A stretch of DNA of 64,000 nt from MPNP01 sp965215545 (GTDB lineage: Bacteria > Pseudomonadota > Alphaproteobacteria > Rhodobacterales > Rhodobacteraceae). Below the pieces are notes generated by a model. The model was not told the origin of the DNA and searched no databases. It was given only the letters and a program-made list of their open reading frames with translations. Positions 8,646 to 15,873 of the stretch are shown here, one piece after another. The DNA is taken from positions 496,001 through 560,000 of the forward strand of contig OZ244066.1 in NCBI GenBank assembly GCA_965215545.1. Direction: 5' to 3'. Every line of letters begins with the position of its first letter. The stretch's first letter is position 1. A program made the translations under genes and the position numbers.

Positions 8646-10820
8646 ATGGCCTTTGACCCCCAGACCTTCAAGGCGCTGACGTTTTTTGGCAAGCGGTTCA
8701 CGGCCCGGCGGATCGACCAGATCCAGTCGATCCTTGCCAGCAATGCCGGGATCAGCCGCACCCGACTGGCGACGCGCGTCGCCGAGGCGCTCCAGTGGCG
8801 CAATCCCGATGGCCGCCCGAAGTTCCGCGCCTGTCTCGGCGCCCTCGAGCGTCTGGAGGCGCTCGGGGTCCTGACCCTGCCGGTCAACCGTGTGAAGACA
8901 CGGGCGTCTGGCCTGGACGCGGTGCATCGGCGTCTGGCGATCCGGAAGACGCCGGTGACCGCGGTGCTGGCGGATCTTCAGCCGATCACGCTCCAGCGGG
9001 TGGTGCGTCCCGAGGCGGCAAAGATCTGGAACGCGTCGGTCGACTGTCATCACTACCTCGGCTACAAGCATCCGTTCGGCGGCCAGATGAAGTACTTCAT
9101 CCGGGATGGTCAGCAGCGGATCCTGGGATGCCTGTTGTTCGAGGCGATCACCCGCAATCTCCGCTGCCGGGACGACCGGATCGGCTGGAGCAACGCCCAG
9201 AAGAACAGGACGCGGCATCGGGTGGTGGTCAATTCCCGCTTCGTGATCTTCGACGGGGTGCGGGTGCCCAACCTCGCCTCGACCGCCCTGGGCCTCGCCG
9301 CCCGGCAGCTGGCCGATGACTGGGAGCAGAAATACCAGTACCGCCCGGTCCTGATCGAGACCTTTGTCGATACCGCCCGCTTTTCCGGCAGTGCCTACAA
9401 GGCGGCCGGCTGGCAGCGCATCGGGTCCACCCAGCCCCGGACGAACAAGTCCCGAAAGGATGTCTACTGGAAGCCACTGACCCCTGATTTCCAAAAGATC
9501 CTGCGCAAGGACCCCATGCCGCCGGCCCCGCCGACCGCCCGCCAGAATCTCCGGGCCGGCGCGGCGATCGATGACACCATCACCCGGCCCTGGCAGGCGC
9601 TCGTCACCGCCGCCGCCCGCGTGGCCGCGGACTATGACGTCCAATGGCAGTCCCGCCGCCGGGCGATCAACAGCCTGCTGATCCTGCTCTTCGTCTATCG
9701 CCTGGTGATCGCGCCCAACCGGCAGGGCTATGCCATCACCGTGTCACAGCTCTGGCGCCAGTGCCAGACCTACGATGTCCCGCTGTACCAGGCCAGGCCG
9801 GTCTCGGCCGCCGCCATGTGCAAGGCCCGCGACAAGCTCGACCCGCAGGCCTTCCGGGACGTGCACGCCGCCGTTCTCGAATCCTTCGAAGCCACCGCAA
9901 CGCTCTGGAACGGGCACCGGGTGTTCGCCGTCGATGGCAGCAAGTTCAACCTGCCCAAGACCCTGCAGCCGGACGGTTTCAAACGACCGTCCCCCAATGC
10001 TGCTTATCCGCAGGGTCTGGTCAGCTGTCTGTACCGATTGCAGGACAAGATCCCCCATGACGTGGCACTCGCACCCGGTGGCGATGAACGGGCCCTGGCC
10101 CGGCATCACAGCCGTCTGTTACAACCCGAGGACATCGTGGTCTACGACCGGGGGTATTTCTCCCGTGCCCTGCTCGCGCATCATGTCGATCAGGACCTCC
10201 ACGCCGTCTTCCGCATCCGCCGCAAGGCGGACACCCAGGTGGACCGGATCCTCCAAAGCACCCGTCCCGAGACCGTGCTCACCCTCAAGCCCCGCAAGGT
10301 CGACCCCGCACCCCGCACCGTGCGGGTGGTCAAGGCCCCCGACTCCGACTGGGTCCTGCTCACCACACTCCTTGATGACACACGCTATCCCGGTCCCGCT
10401 CTCGCCGATCTCTACCATCAGCGCTGGTCCATCGAGGAACTCTACAAGACCATCAAACAGACCCTCGCCATGGAAGCCTTTCATGCGCAAGGGCTCCGAG
10501 GTGTGCAGCAGGAACTCATCGCGGGGATGACGCTCATCGCCCTCGCACGGCGGATGTCACAGGACTGCGAGACGCTCATCAACGGACCCGGCCACCGAAA
10601 CAGACGCGGCGGTCTTCGCGCCAACCAGAAGAACGCACTCCCTGTCGTCTACAACGGTTTCGAAGAGATGCTCCTCAGCGTCACCACAAGCTGCGCCACC
10701 TTCGTCCGCACCGCCATCGCCCGCATCGCCGACTGCATGCAACCGGATCGCCCCCACCGGTCCTATCATCGGGTCTCCCAGAAACCGATCGGCAAATGGA
10801 AACCGCCCAAACCGTCCTGA
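8646..10820 (+). CDS. DruA/DUF4338 domain fused to an IS4-type DDE transposase
   Basis: 724 aa. Residues about 1-290 match the DUF4338/DruA family (the Druantia anti-phage protein), including WNASVDCHHYLGYKHPFGGQ, VVNSRFVIF and LIETFVDTARFSGSAYKAAGW. Residues about 330-715 are an IS4-type transposase with the catalytic triad in VFAVDGSKFNLP (Asp), VVYDRGYFSRALL (Asp) and the YHQRWSIEELYKTIKQ signature (Glu). It fills an element with clear terminal repeats, so the fused protein is the transposase. The ATG at 8646 follows GGAG by 8 bases. The frame is intact, so the element may be active apart from the IS5 at its right end. What DruA does here (DNA recognition, self-regulation or defence cargo) is unknown. 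Confidence 0.85.
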   Translation: MAFDPQTFKALTFFGKRFTARRIDQIQSILASNAGISRTRLATRVAEALQWRNPDGRPKFRACLGALERLEALGVLTLPVNRVKTRASGLDAVHRRLAIRKTPVTAVLADLQPITLQRVVRPEAAKIWNASVDCHHYLGYKHPFGGQMKYFIRDGQQRILGCLLFEAITRNLRCRDDRIGWSNAQKNRTRHRVVVNSRFVIFDGVRVPNLASTALGLAARQLADDWEQKYQYRPVLIETFVDTARFSGSAYKAAGWQRIGSTQPRTNKSRKDVYWKPLTPDFQKILRKDPMPPAPPTARQNLRAGAAIDDTITRPWQALVTAAARVAADYDVQWQSRRRAINSLLILLFVYRLVIAPNRQGYAITVSQLWRQCQTYDVPLYQARPVSAAAMCKARDKLDPQAFRDVHAAVLESFEATATLWNGHRVFAVDGSKFNLPKTLQPDGFKRPSPNAAYPQGLVSCLYRLQDKIPHDVALAPGGDERALARHHSRLLQPEDIVVYDRGYFSRALLAHHVDQDLHAVFRIRRKADTQVDRILQSTRPETVLTLKPRKVDPAPRTVRVVKAPDSDWVLLTTLLDDTRYPGPALADLYHQRWSIEELYKTIKQTLAMEAFHAQGLRGVQQELIAGMTLIALARRMSQDCETLINGPGHRNRRGGLRANQKNALPVVYNGFEEMLLSVTTSCATFVRTAIARIADCMQPDRPHRSYHRVSQKPIGKWKPPKPS

Positions 10821-10863
10821 TTCCCGCCGGAACAACCCCCTTTCCAGGGCCTTGCTTAAGTTA

Positions 10864-11743
10864 GGGCCTGTTGACACTTACCGGGCTGCAATCACCCCGG
10901 CCACCAGGTAAATGAGAGCCGAGAAACTTGTCAGCGTCTTGTCGAAGCGCATCGCAATGCCCCGGAACTCCTTGATCTTCGCGAAGAAGTTCTCGATCTG
11001 GTGCCGCCAGGCATCCATGTCCCGATCATGCTCCCGAATCACGGATCGGTTGCGTCTGGCCGGGAGTGCGGCCGTGATGCCGCGTGATTCGAGATCGGCA
11101 AGGAGACTGTCGGCATCGAAGGCCTTGTCGGCAATGAGGGCATCGCCATCGAGGTCCTGGAGGACCGCTTCTGTCCCCTTGAGGTCATGGGCCTGACCGG
11201 GCAGGATGACGAAGTGGACAAGGTAACCAAGGGCATCGGTGACAGCCACGATCCTGGTGGTCAGACCGCCCCTTGGGCGGCCGATCCCCTGATCGCAGGT
11301 CCCCCCACCGGTCATGCTCCCGATGGGGCGCCGGCGGCCTTGGCGTGCGCCTTGACGATGGTGCCGTCGATGCAGACGTATTCGAGATCGAACTCCTCCG
11401 ATAACGCCCTGAAAATGCGTTCGAAGACGCCCCGTTTGGCCCAGCGGCGGAAGCGCTGGAAGACACTGTTCCACTTGCCGAAGCGGGGTGGCAGGTCACG
11501 CCAGGGCGAACCGGTGCGGATGTGCCACAGGACAGCCTCGACGAAGAGACGGTTGTCGGCGGCGGTGCCGCCGGGGTCCCCGACCTTGCCGGGACAGAGG
11601 GATTCGATGCGGTGCCACATGCGGTCGGTGAGAAGGGATCGGTCACTGTTCATGGGTCTGCTCCTGCCAGAGGGGATGCCGCCCGTTCCGGGCGGTCGTT
11701 GGGGGGCAGGATAGCAGCGGGACGGGGGAGTGTCAACAGGCCC
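10864..11743 (-). mobile_element. IS5-family (IS427-like) insertion sequence
   Basis: 880 bp with perfect inverted ends GGGCCTGTTGACACT and flanking TA on both sides. The symmetry extends outward to TTA/TAA. It carries a two-frame transposase on the minus strand and lies inside the IS4-type element. Confidence 0.88.
10878..11653 (-). CDS. IS5-family transposase in two overlapping frames
   Basis: Frame A starts at the ATG at 11653 (AGGAG 7 bases upstream) and encodes the N-terminal domain (LLTDRMWHRIESLCPG, GSPWRDLPPRFGKWNSVFQR, CIDGTIVKAHAKAAGA) before stopping at 11312. Frame B (open from 11474) supplies the rest: IGRPRGGLTTRIVAVTDALG, DALIADKAFDADSLL and the C-terminal ENFFAKIKEFRGIAMRFDK with the last acidic residue. 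The IS427 group usually joins the two by programmed frameshifting; a run of G near 11300 in the overlap could be the slip site. Both halves look intact. Confidence 0.82.
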
Positions 11744-11881
11744 TAATACCCTCAAAAAATTAAGTTAATGCCATTGCCCCCCCCACCCCAGGGGGCATAC
11801 AAAAGTAAATTCGCCGATACAATTGTAAACCGCAGCCTTTCATATCCTTGTTAGAGATTCCAGAATTCCGAGGAGATTCCC

Positions 11882-13837
11882 ATGACCCTGCCAACCGGCG
11901 TCCCCGACCTGTTCCCGTTTCAGAAGCGGCTGCTTGCCACCGCGCATTCCGGCAAGTACCGCACGCTGGCCTGGTCCATGCCGCGGGGCAACTCCAAGAG
12001 CTTCCTGGCCGCCCGGTTGCTGCTCGACTTCATCTGGCCGGACAGCCCGCATTTCGTGAACAACAAGGAGTGCCTCTGCCTCGCCGCCTCGCTCGACCAG
12101 GCCCGCATCGTCTTCCGCTACCTGCGCGAGTGGCTGGAGCCGTCCGGCCAGTACCGCTTCGGCGACAGCCCGACCGCCGTCACCATCAAGCACAAGTCCA
12201 CCAACACCCAGATCCGCGCCATCTCGTCCAAGGCCAAGACGGCCATGGGCATCGTCGGCGTACCATGGGTCATCGCCGATGAACCCGGGGCCTGGGAAGT
12301 CACCGGCGGCCAGTTGATGCAGGACGCCATCCAGACCGCCCAGGGCAAGTACGGCTCCGACCTGCGCGTCCTGTACATCGGCACCCGGGCCCCGGCCATG
12401 GACGGCTGGTGGATCGACCTGCTCGACAGGGGCACCGACGAGTCCCGGTCGCTGTTCGTCTACAACCTGGCCGCCCACCCCAAGAAATGGGACACATGGC
12501 GCGAGATCAAGCGCGTCAACCCGCTGACCGCTGCCCATCCTGACGGCGTCGCCGTCCTCAAGGCCGAACTTCAGGAGGCCCACAAGGATCCCCGCCTCAA
12601 GGCGCAATTCCTGTCGTATCGCCTCAACATTCCTGCCGGCGACGAGTCCACCGTGCTCCTGACCGTCGACGACATCGAGCGCGTCGTCGACCGCATCCCC
12701 GGGCCGCAGGAGGGCCACCCGGTCATCGGCATCGACATGGGGGCGGGTCGGGCCTGGTCCGCCTGTGTCGCCTGGTGGCCCTCCCAGCGCATCGAGGCTT
12801 TTGCCATCTGTCCCGGCATCCCGCCGATCATCGAGCAGGAGGAACGCGACATCGTGCCGCGTGGCGCCTATCAGGCCCTGGTCGACCAGGGTCTGTTGCT
12901 GGTCGCCGAGGGCTATCGCATCCCGCCGGCCTTCATGATCGTCCAGGAGATCAGCCGCCGCTGGGGCCCGCATCTGGCTGCCGTGTCCGACCGCTTCCGG
13001 GAAAAGGATCTGCTCGACGCCGGCATGGCGGGCCTGACCGGCCGTGTCACGCAGTGGTCCGAGGCATCGTTCGACATCCGCGCCCTGCGCCGGGCCGCCC
13101 TTGATGGCATGCTGTCGATCGGCGAGTCCCGTCCCCTGGTCGAGGCGTCGCTGGCGCAGGCCCTGGTCGAGCACGACAAGGCCGGCAACATGCGCCTCGT
13201 CAAGAAGGGCTTTCACAACACCGCCCGCGACGATGTGGCCGCCGCCCGGCATCTGGCAGCTCGGCTGACATGGACCGCCGCACCCTCTGGCGCACCGTCT
13301 ACAACACCCGCCGCTGGCGTACGCTGCGGGCGGCCCACCTCGAGCGCCAGCCCCTGTGCCAGCGTTGCGACCGCACCGTCCCTGCCACCATCGTCCACCA
13401 CATCACGCCCATCCGGGACGGTGGCGACGCCTGGGATCCGGACAACCTTGAATCTCTCTGCCAATCCTGCCACAATGCCATCCACAATGCGCCGGTCCCG
13501 GTGGATCCCGAGGTGCAGAGGTGGCGTGACAGGATGGGGTGGGTATGATACATCCCCCACCAGCGCGCAGGAAACCGCCCTCTCGTTGCCGGTAGCGTTC
13601 GGGGTACCGCAGAAAACCCACAGACAAACCAGAAGACACCCGCTGACGGCCACCCAGCGTGCGCTGTGGGGCGATTGCGGCCATGGCGGCGCGGCGACCT
13701 CGCCGGGCTTGCCATCCGGCCCGATCGGCTGTACCCTCGTCCCATTGATCAATCTGCCAGGTGGGTCTTGTGGCCACCTGGCAGACCCACCACACGGAGG
13801 ACACCATGACCCGACTGACACTGCCCCCCCCCCCTGA
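11882..13837 (+). CDS. Phage terminase large subunit
   Basis: Packages phage DNA: N-terminal ATPase and C-terminal RNase-H-like nuclease. Visible motifs are a Walker-A-like PRGNSKSFLAARLL (about residues 35-48), Walker B region WVIADEPGAWE (about 129), and the nuclease start VIGIDMGAGRAWSACVAWW with a later acidic VSDRFREKDLLDAG. Recognisable terminase ends near FHNTARDDVAAARHLAAR (about position 13260). The open frame then runs on to 13837, overlapping an HNH gene in another frame; that 190-aa tail looks like non-coding read-through, so the natural stop was probably lost by a frameshift. Start ATG at 11882 follows GAGGAG. A prophage remnant. Confidence 0.8.
   Translation: MTLPTGVPDLFPFQKRLLATAHSGKYRTLAWSMPRGNSKSFLAARLLLDFIWPDSPHFVNNKECLCLAASLDQARIVFRYLREWLEPSGQYRFGDSPTAVTIKHKSTNTQIRAISSKAKTAMGIVGVPWVIADEPGAWEVTGGQLMQDAIQTAQGKYGSDLRVLYIGTRAPAMDGWWIDLLDRGTDESRSLFVYNLAAHPKKWDTWREIKRVNPLTAAHPDGVAVLKAELQEAHKDPRLKAQFLSYRLNIPAGDESTVLLTVDDIERVVDRIPGPQEGHPVIGIDMGAGRAWSACVAWWPSQRIEAFAICPGIPPIIEQEERDIVPRGAYQALVDQGLLLVAEGYRIPPAFMIVQEISRRWGPHLAAVSDRFREKDLLDAGMAGLTGRVTQWSEASFDIRALRRAALDGMLSIGESRPLVEASLAQALVEHDKAGNMRLVKKGFHNTARDDVAAARHLAARLTWTAAPSGAPSTTPAAGVRCGRPTSSASPCASVATAPSLPPSSTTSRPSGTVATPGIRTTLNLSANPATMPSTMRRSRWIPRCRGGVTGWGGYDTSPTSAQETALSLPVAFGVPQKTHRQTRRHPLTATQRALWGDCGHGGAATSPGLPSGPIGCTLVPLINLPGGSCGHLADPPHGGHHDPTDTAPPP
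13270..13548 (+). CDS. HNH endonuclease, phage type
   Basis: 92 aa. Compact HNH nuclease: CxxC (LCQRCDRTV), catalytic VHHITPIRDGGDAWDPDNLESLCQSCHNAIHN with the second CxxC. Such genes are normally next to terminase genes and help cos/pac-site cleavage, which fits its position right after the terminase domain. The ATG is 1 base past a TGA in the terminase plus-one frame, hinting that the two genes once abutted. No strong ribosome site. Confidence 0.85.
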   Translation: MDRRTLWRTVYNTRRWRTLRAAHLERQPLCQRCDRTVPATIVHHITPIRDGGDAWDPDNLESLCQSCHNAIHNAPVPVDPEVQRWRDRMGWV

Positions 13838-14202
13838 CCCTCCTGGCCGCCGCGCTGCTGGTGGCGGTGGCCGGCGGCCCGGCCCTCGCGCAGGTGCCGG
13901 AAATCGGCTTCCGCTTCACGTCGGGACTCGATGGCGACACAATGGAGGCCGGCAACTGCGTTCTCGCCAATAGCGATGGCATCAGTATCGCTGTCGGTCA
14001 GGCCGATCCAACCACACGGTTTGCCTCCGCCGTCGAGGCCCATGTGTCTGCCATCGTCCTGTCCGGCCCCAACCGCTTTGCGGATCCCCACGGTCACACC
14101 CCAAGAGAAGGACAAGCACGCCCCAGCAAGTTCCTCACCAAGGCCGATGGCACCGGTCTGATTGCCGCGAAAAATGGGTATTGTCTCAATTTGAAAATGT
14201 GA
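13806..14202 (+). pseudogene. Secreted small protein, signal peptide split by a C11 tract
   Basis: The ATG at 13806 (GGAGGACACC upstream) starts MTRLTL. Eleven C (13824-13834) then put the ribosome out of frame with the rest, LTLLAAALLVAVAGGPALAQ, which is a good Sec signal with an ALA-Q cleavage site and is followed by about 93 residues of mature protein ending at 14202. Removing one C (or adding two) joins both parts. The gene is therefore OFF as sequenced, and the tract is placed where slippage would switch export. The mature protein has no family I recognise. A similar signal (MTRLMTLMAAALVAIAIAG) starts the gene at 20943. Confidence 0.65.
13824..13834. repeat. C11 homopolymer inside a signal-peptide coding region
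   Basis: Eleven consecutive C. Tract length sets the frame of the gene at 13806-14202; C10 or C13 would be in frame. Confidence 0.85.
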
Positions 14203-14295
14203 ATAACACAAAAAGTAAGGGATTTCCCAAGAAATTGGTTGATTTCCCAAACTATTCGACTCATTCTATGATTAGTTGGAAAAAGGAGTCCTCCA

Positions 14296-14523
14296 ATGCC
14301 TCAGGGACCACAAGGACAGAACCGCCCCGCTGATGTGGTTGGCTGTGCCGTCCATGTCGCCAAGATTGCAACGGGCGAGATCGAGGAGACTGCCGCCAAG
14401 ATCCGCCAGCCACAGAAGGCCAACGGCGGCCGGATCGGTGGCAAACGTCGGGCCGAATCCCTGACGCCGGAGCGGCGCAGGGAGATTGCGCAAGTGGCAG
14501 CGAAGGCTCGTTGGGGCGGTTAG
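14296..14523 (+). CDS. Conserved small basic protein
   Basis: 75 aa. Pattern PQGPQGQNRPADVVGCAVHVAKIATGEIEE, a Gly/Lys-rich stretch, then a basic C-terminus LTPERRREIAQVAAKARWGG. This arrangement (RPADxxGxAVxxAxIATGE...KARW) is a recurrent small-protein family in Alphaproteobacteria with no known role, sometimes labelled RNA-binding. Start ATG at 14296 follows GGAG by 7 bases. Overlaps the start of the next gene. Confidence 0.7.
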   Translation: MPQGPQGQNRPADVVGCAVHVAKIATGEIEETAAKIRQPQKANGGRIGGKRRAESLTPERRREIAQVAAKARWGG

Positions 14524-15071
14524 CTGCCGTGATACACAGAACTCTTCCGGGGTTAATTCCAGTCATCACAATTGCCTTTGCTGTCGGCCTATCCGGTTCC
14601 AGCGCGCAGGCTATTCACCCTTTGGCGGTCATTGGAGTGGCAGGGACAGGCTACGAAATTGTTTCTCTGACGGTCAGGAATGCGCCTCCAGGTGTTGTTC
14701 GTGGAGCGAGTCGTGCAATCAAGAAAACAAGGTCATTGGTTGTCAGCGGGACGAATAAGTTTCGCAACTGGTATGGAGGGTTGCCCTTCGGAGCCAATGC
14801 GAGCACACCCATCCGCAAGCACATGCCCGATCTCTACAAGAATCAAAAGGGGCGTGATGCCCTTTGCGGGACTCCGTTGCCTGTCCTGTATGTCGGTCCG
14901 CCTTGGAATCGCCGTTTGAACCCGGCTATCGAAGTGGATCACATTCTCCCGCGAGCTCGGGGCGGCTCCAACGATCCAGCGAATTTGCAGTTGACGCTGG
15001 GCACATACAATCGTCAAAAGGGAGATCGGCTTTGGGGTCCCGACCAACGCATGAAGTATTGTCCGACGTGA
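14511..15071 (+). CDS. HNH nuclease with N-terminal signal or membrane segment
   Basis: About 186 aa. The C-terminal half is an HNH domain: LCGTPLPVLYVGPPWNRR, then IEVDHILPRARGGSNDPANLQLTLGTYNRQKGDR with the catalytic DH and final N. The N-terminus has a hydrophobic stretch (LIPVITIAFAVGL, then SGSSAQA) that looks like a Sec signal or anchor, unusual for an HNH enzyme and suggesting an exported or membrane-bound nuclease. The start is uncertain: TTG at 14511 overlaps the previous gene, GTG at 14529 is an alternative. Confidence 0.65.
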   Translation: MGRLAAVIHRTLPGLIPVITIAFAVGLSGSSAQAIHPLAVIGVAGTGYEIVSLTVRNAPPGVVRGASRAIKKTRSLVVSGTNKFRNWYGGLPFGANASTPIRKHMPDLYKNQKGRDALCGTPLPVLYVGPPWNRRLNPAIEVDHILPRARGGSNDPANLQLTLGTYNRQKGDRLWGPDQRMKYCPT

Positions 15072-15117
15072 CCAGTCCAATTACTGTAATCCAATCCAAG
15101 TGTTTGGAAAACTTGTT

Positions 15118-15630
15118 ATGTTGACCCCATCCCCCCCCCCCAATAAACTCTACTTCGGGGACTGCCTTGATGTCATGCGGGAAGACATTCCCGATGAATC
15201 GGTAGACCTGATCTATCTCGATCCTCCCTTCAATTCCAAACGACTCTACAATGCCTTCATTGGCGGATCGCAATGGATGGCCTTCGATGACACATGGCGC
15301 TGGTCGGAAGCGGTCGATGATTTCCATGATGTTGCCTCCATACCCGGTGCTCTATCGGACACCATGGAGGGTCTACGTCGCATTCATGACGAGGGATCAA
15401 ACCTTGCCTATCTGTCCACCATGGCCAACCGTTTGCGAGAGTGTCACCGCGTCCTGAAGCCGACGGGATCGATTTACTACCACTGCGATCCAACAATGAG
15501 TCACAGCATCAAACTGGTCATGGACAGCGTGTTTGGTCGTGCAAATTTTCGCAATGAAATTGTGTGGTGTTATTCCAATTCAGGTCGCGCCAAGCGCAAT
15601 TTTGCCAAAAAGCACGACATCATTTTGTTT
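15118..15630 (+). pseudogene. Methyltransferase-nuclease fusion, 5-prime part (split by IS1595-type transposon)
   Basis: First 171 codons of a beta-class (N6-adenine or N4-cytosine) DNA methyltransferase. Motif IV is in LIYLDPPFNSKRLYNAF, followed by ECHRVLKPTGSIYYHCDPT and NFRNEIVWCYSNSGRAKRNFAKKHDIILF. After excision of the transposon this continues in frame at 18413. The ATG at 15118 is followed at codon 5 by a C11 tract, currently in frame. Together the halves make 459 residues, close to the 472 of the passenger paralogue. As sequenced the gene ends in transposon sequence. Confidence 0.88.
15131..15141. repeat. C11 tract near the start of a methyltransferase gene
   Basis: Eleven C, encoding part of SPPP at codons 5-8 after the ATG. 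In frame as sequenced; any change other than multiples of three would stop the methyltransferase early. Confidence 0.85.
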
Positions 15631-15697
15631 GGGGATTATATACCTAAGTGCCACAGTTTCCGACGGCCCGATCCGCCTGAACTGACCGCCAGATCCG

Positions 15698-15862
15698 TCA
15701 GGCATCCTTATCCTCCACGACCCTCACTTGCTGGAATGCTGACCGGATCAGGTCAGCAGGCGAGGTGTCAATGCGGACATCCTTGTCCAGTTCGGCCTTG
15801 CTCGGCTGGTAGTCCGATGGCTTGAGGTGGACAGTGGGGCGGGTTTCGGTTTTCTTGGTCAT
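15698..15862 (-). CDS. Small passenger protein downstream of the methyltransferase fusion
   Basis: 54 aa, starting MTKKTETRPTVHLKPSDYQPS, acidic in the middle (KAELDKDVRIDTSPADLIRS), basic near the end. AAGGA lies 6 bases before the ATG and the gene begins 11 bases after the methyltransferase stop, so it is the third gene of the transposon operon. I recall similar KPSDYQPSKAE-type small proteins beside such enzymes, but cannot name a function; a regulator or antidote of the nuclease is a guess. Confidence 0.7.
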   Translation of the reverse strand: MTKKTETRPTVHLKPSDYQPSKAELDKDVRIDTSPADLIRSAFQQVRVVEDKDA

Positions 15863-15873
15863 GGTTTTCCTTC

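Larger units (their letters stand above)
8469..11776. mobile_element. IS4-type element with DruA-fused transposase, itself split by IS5
   Basis: The inverted terminal repeat CAATGGCATTAACTTA at 8469-8484 is mirrored perfectly at 11761-11776. Both ends abut poly-C. One transposase gene (8646-10820) fills the element; an IS5 copy sits between that gene and the right end (10864-11743). Without IS5 the element would be about 2.4 kb. Confidence 0.85.

Noticed and set aside
11840..13252. 470-codon minus-strand frame opposite the terminase
   Set aside because: The plus-strand terminase has clear motifs; the antisense frame is Gly/Asp/Val-rich shadow.
13213..14250. 345-codon minus-strand frame across the HNH and signal-peptide genes
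   Set aside because: Overlaps the HNH gene and has no recognisable content.
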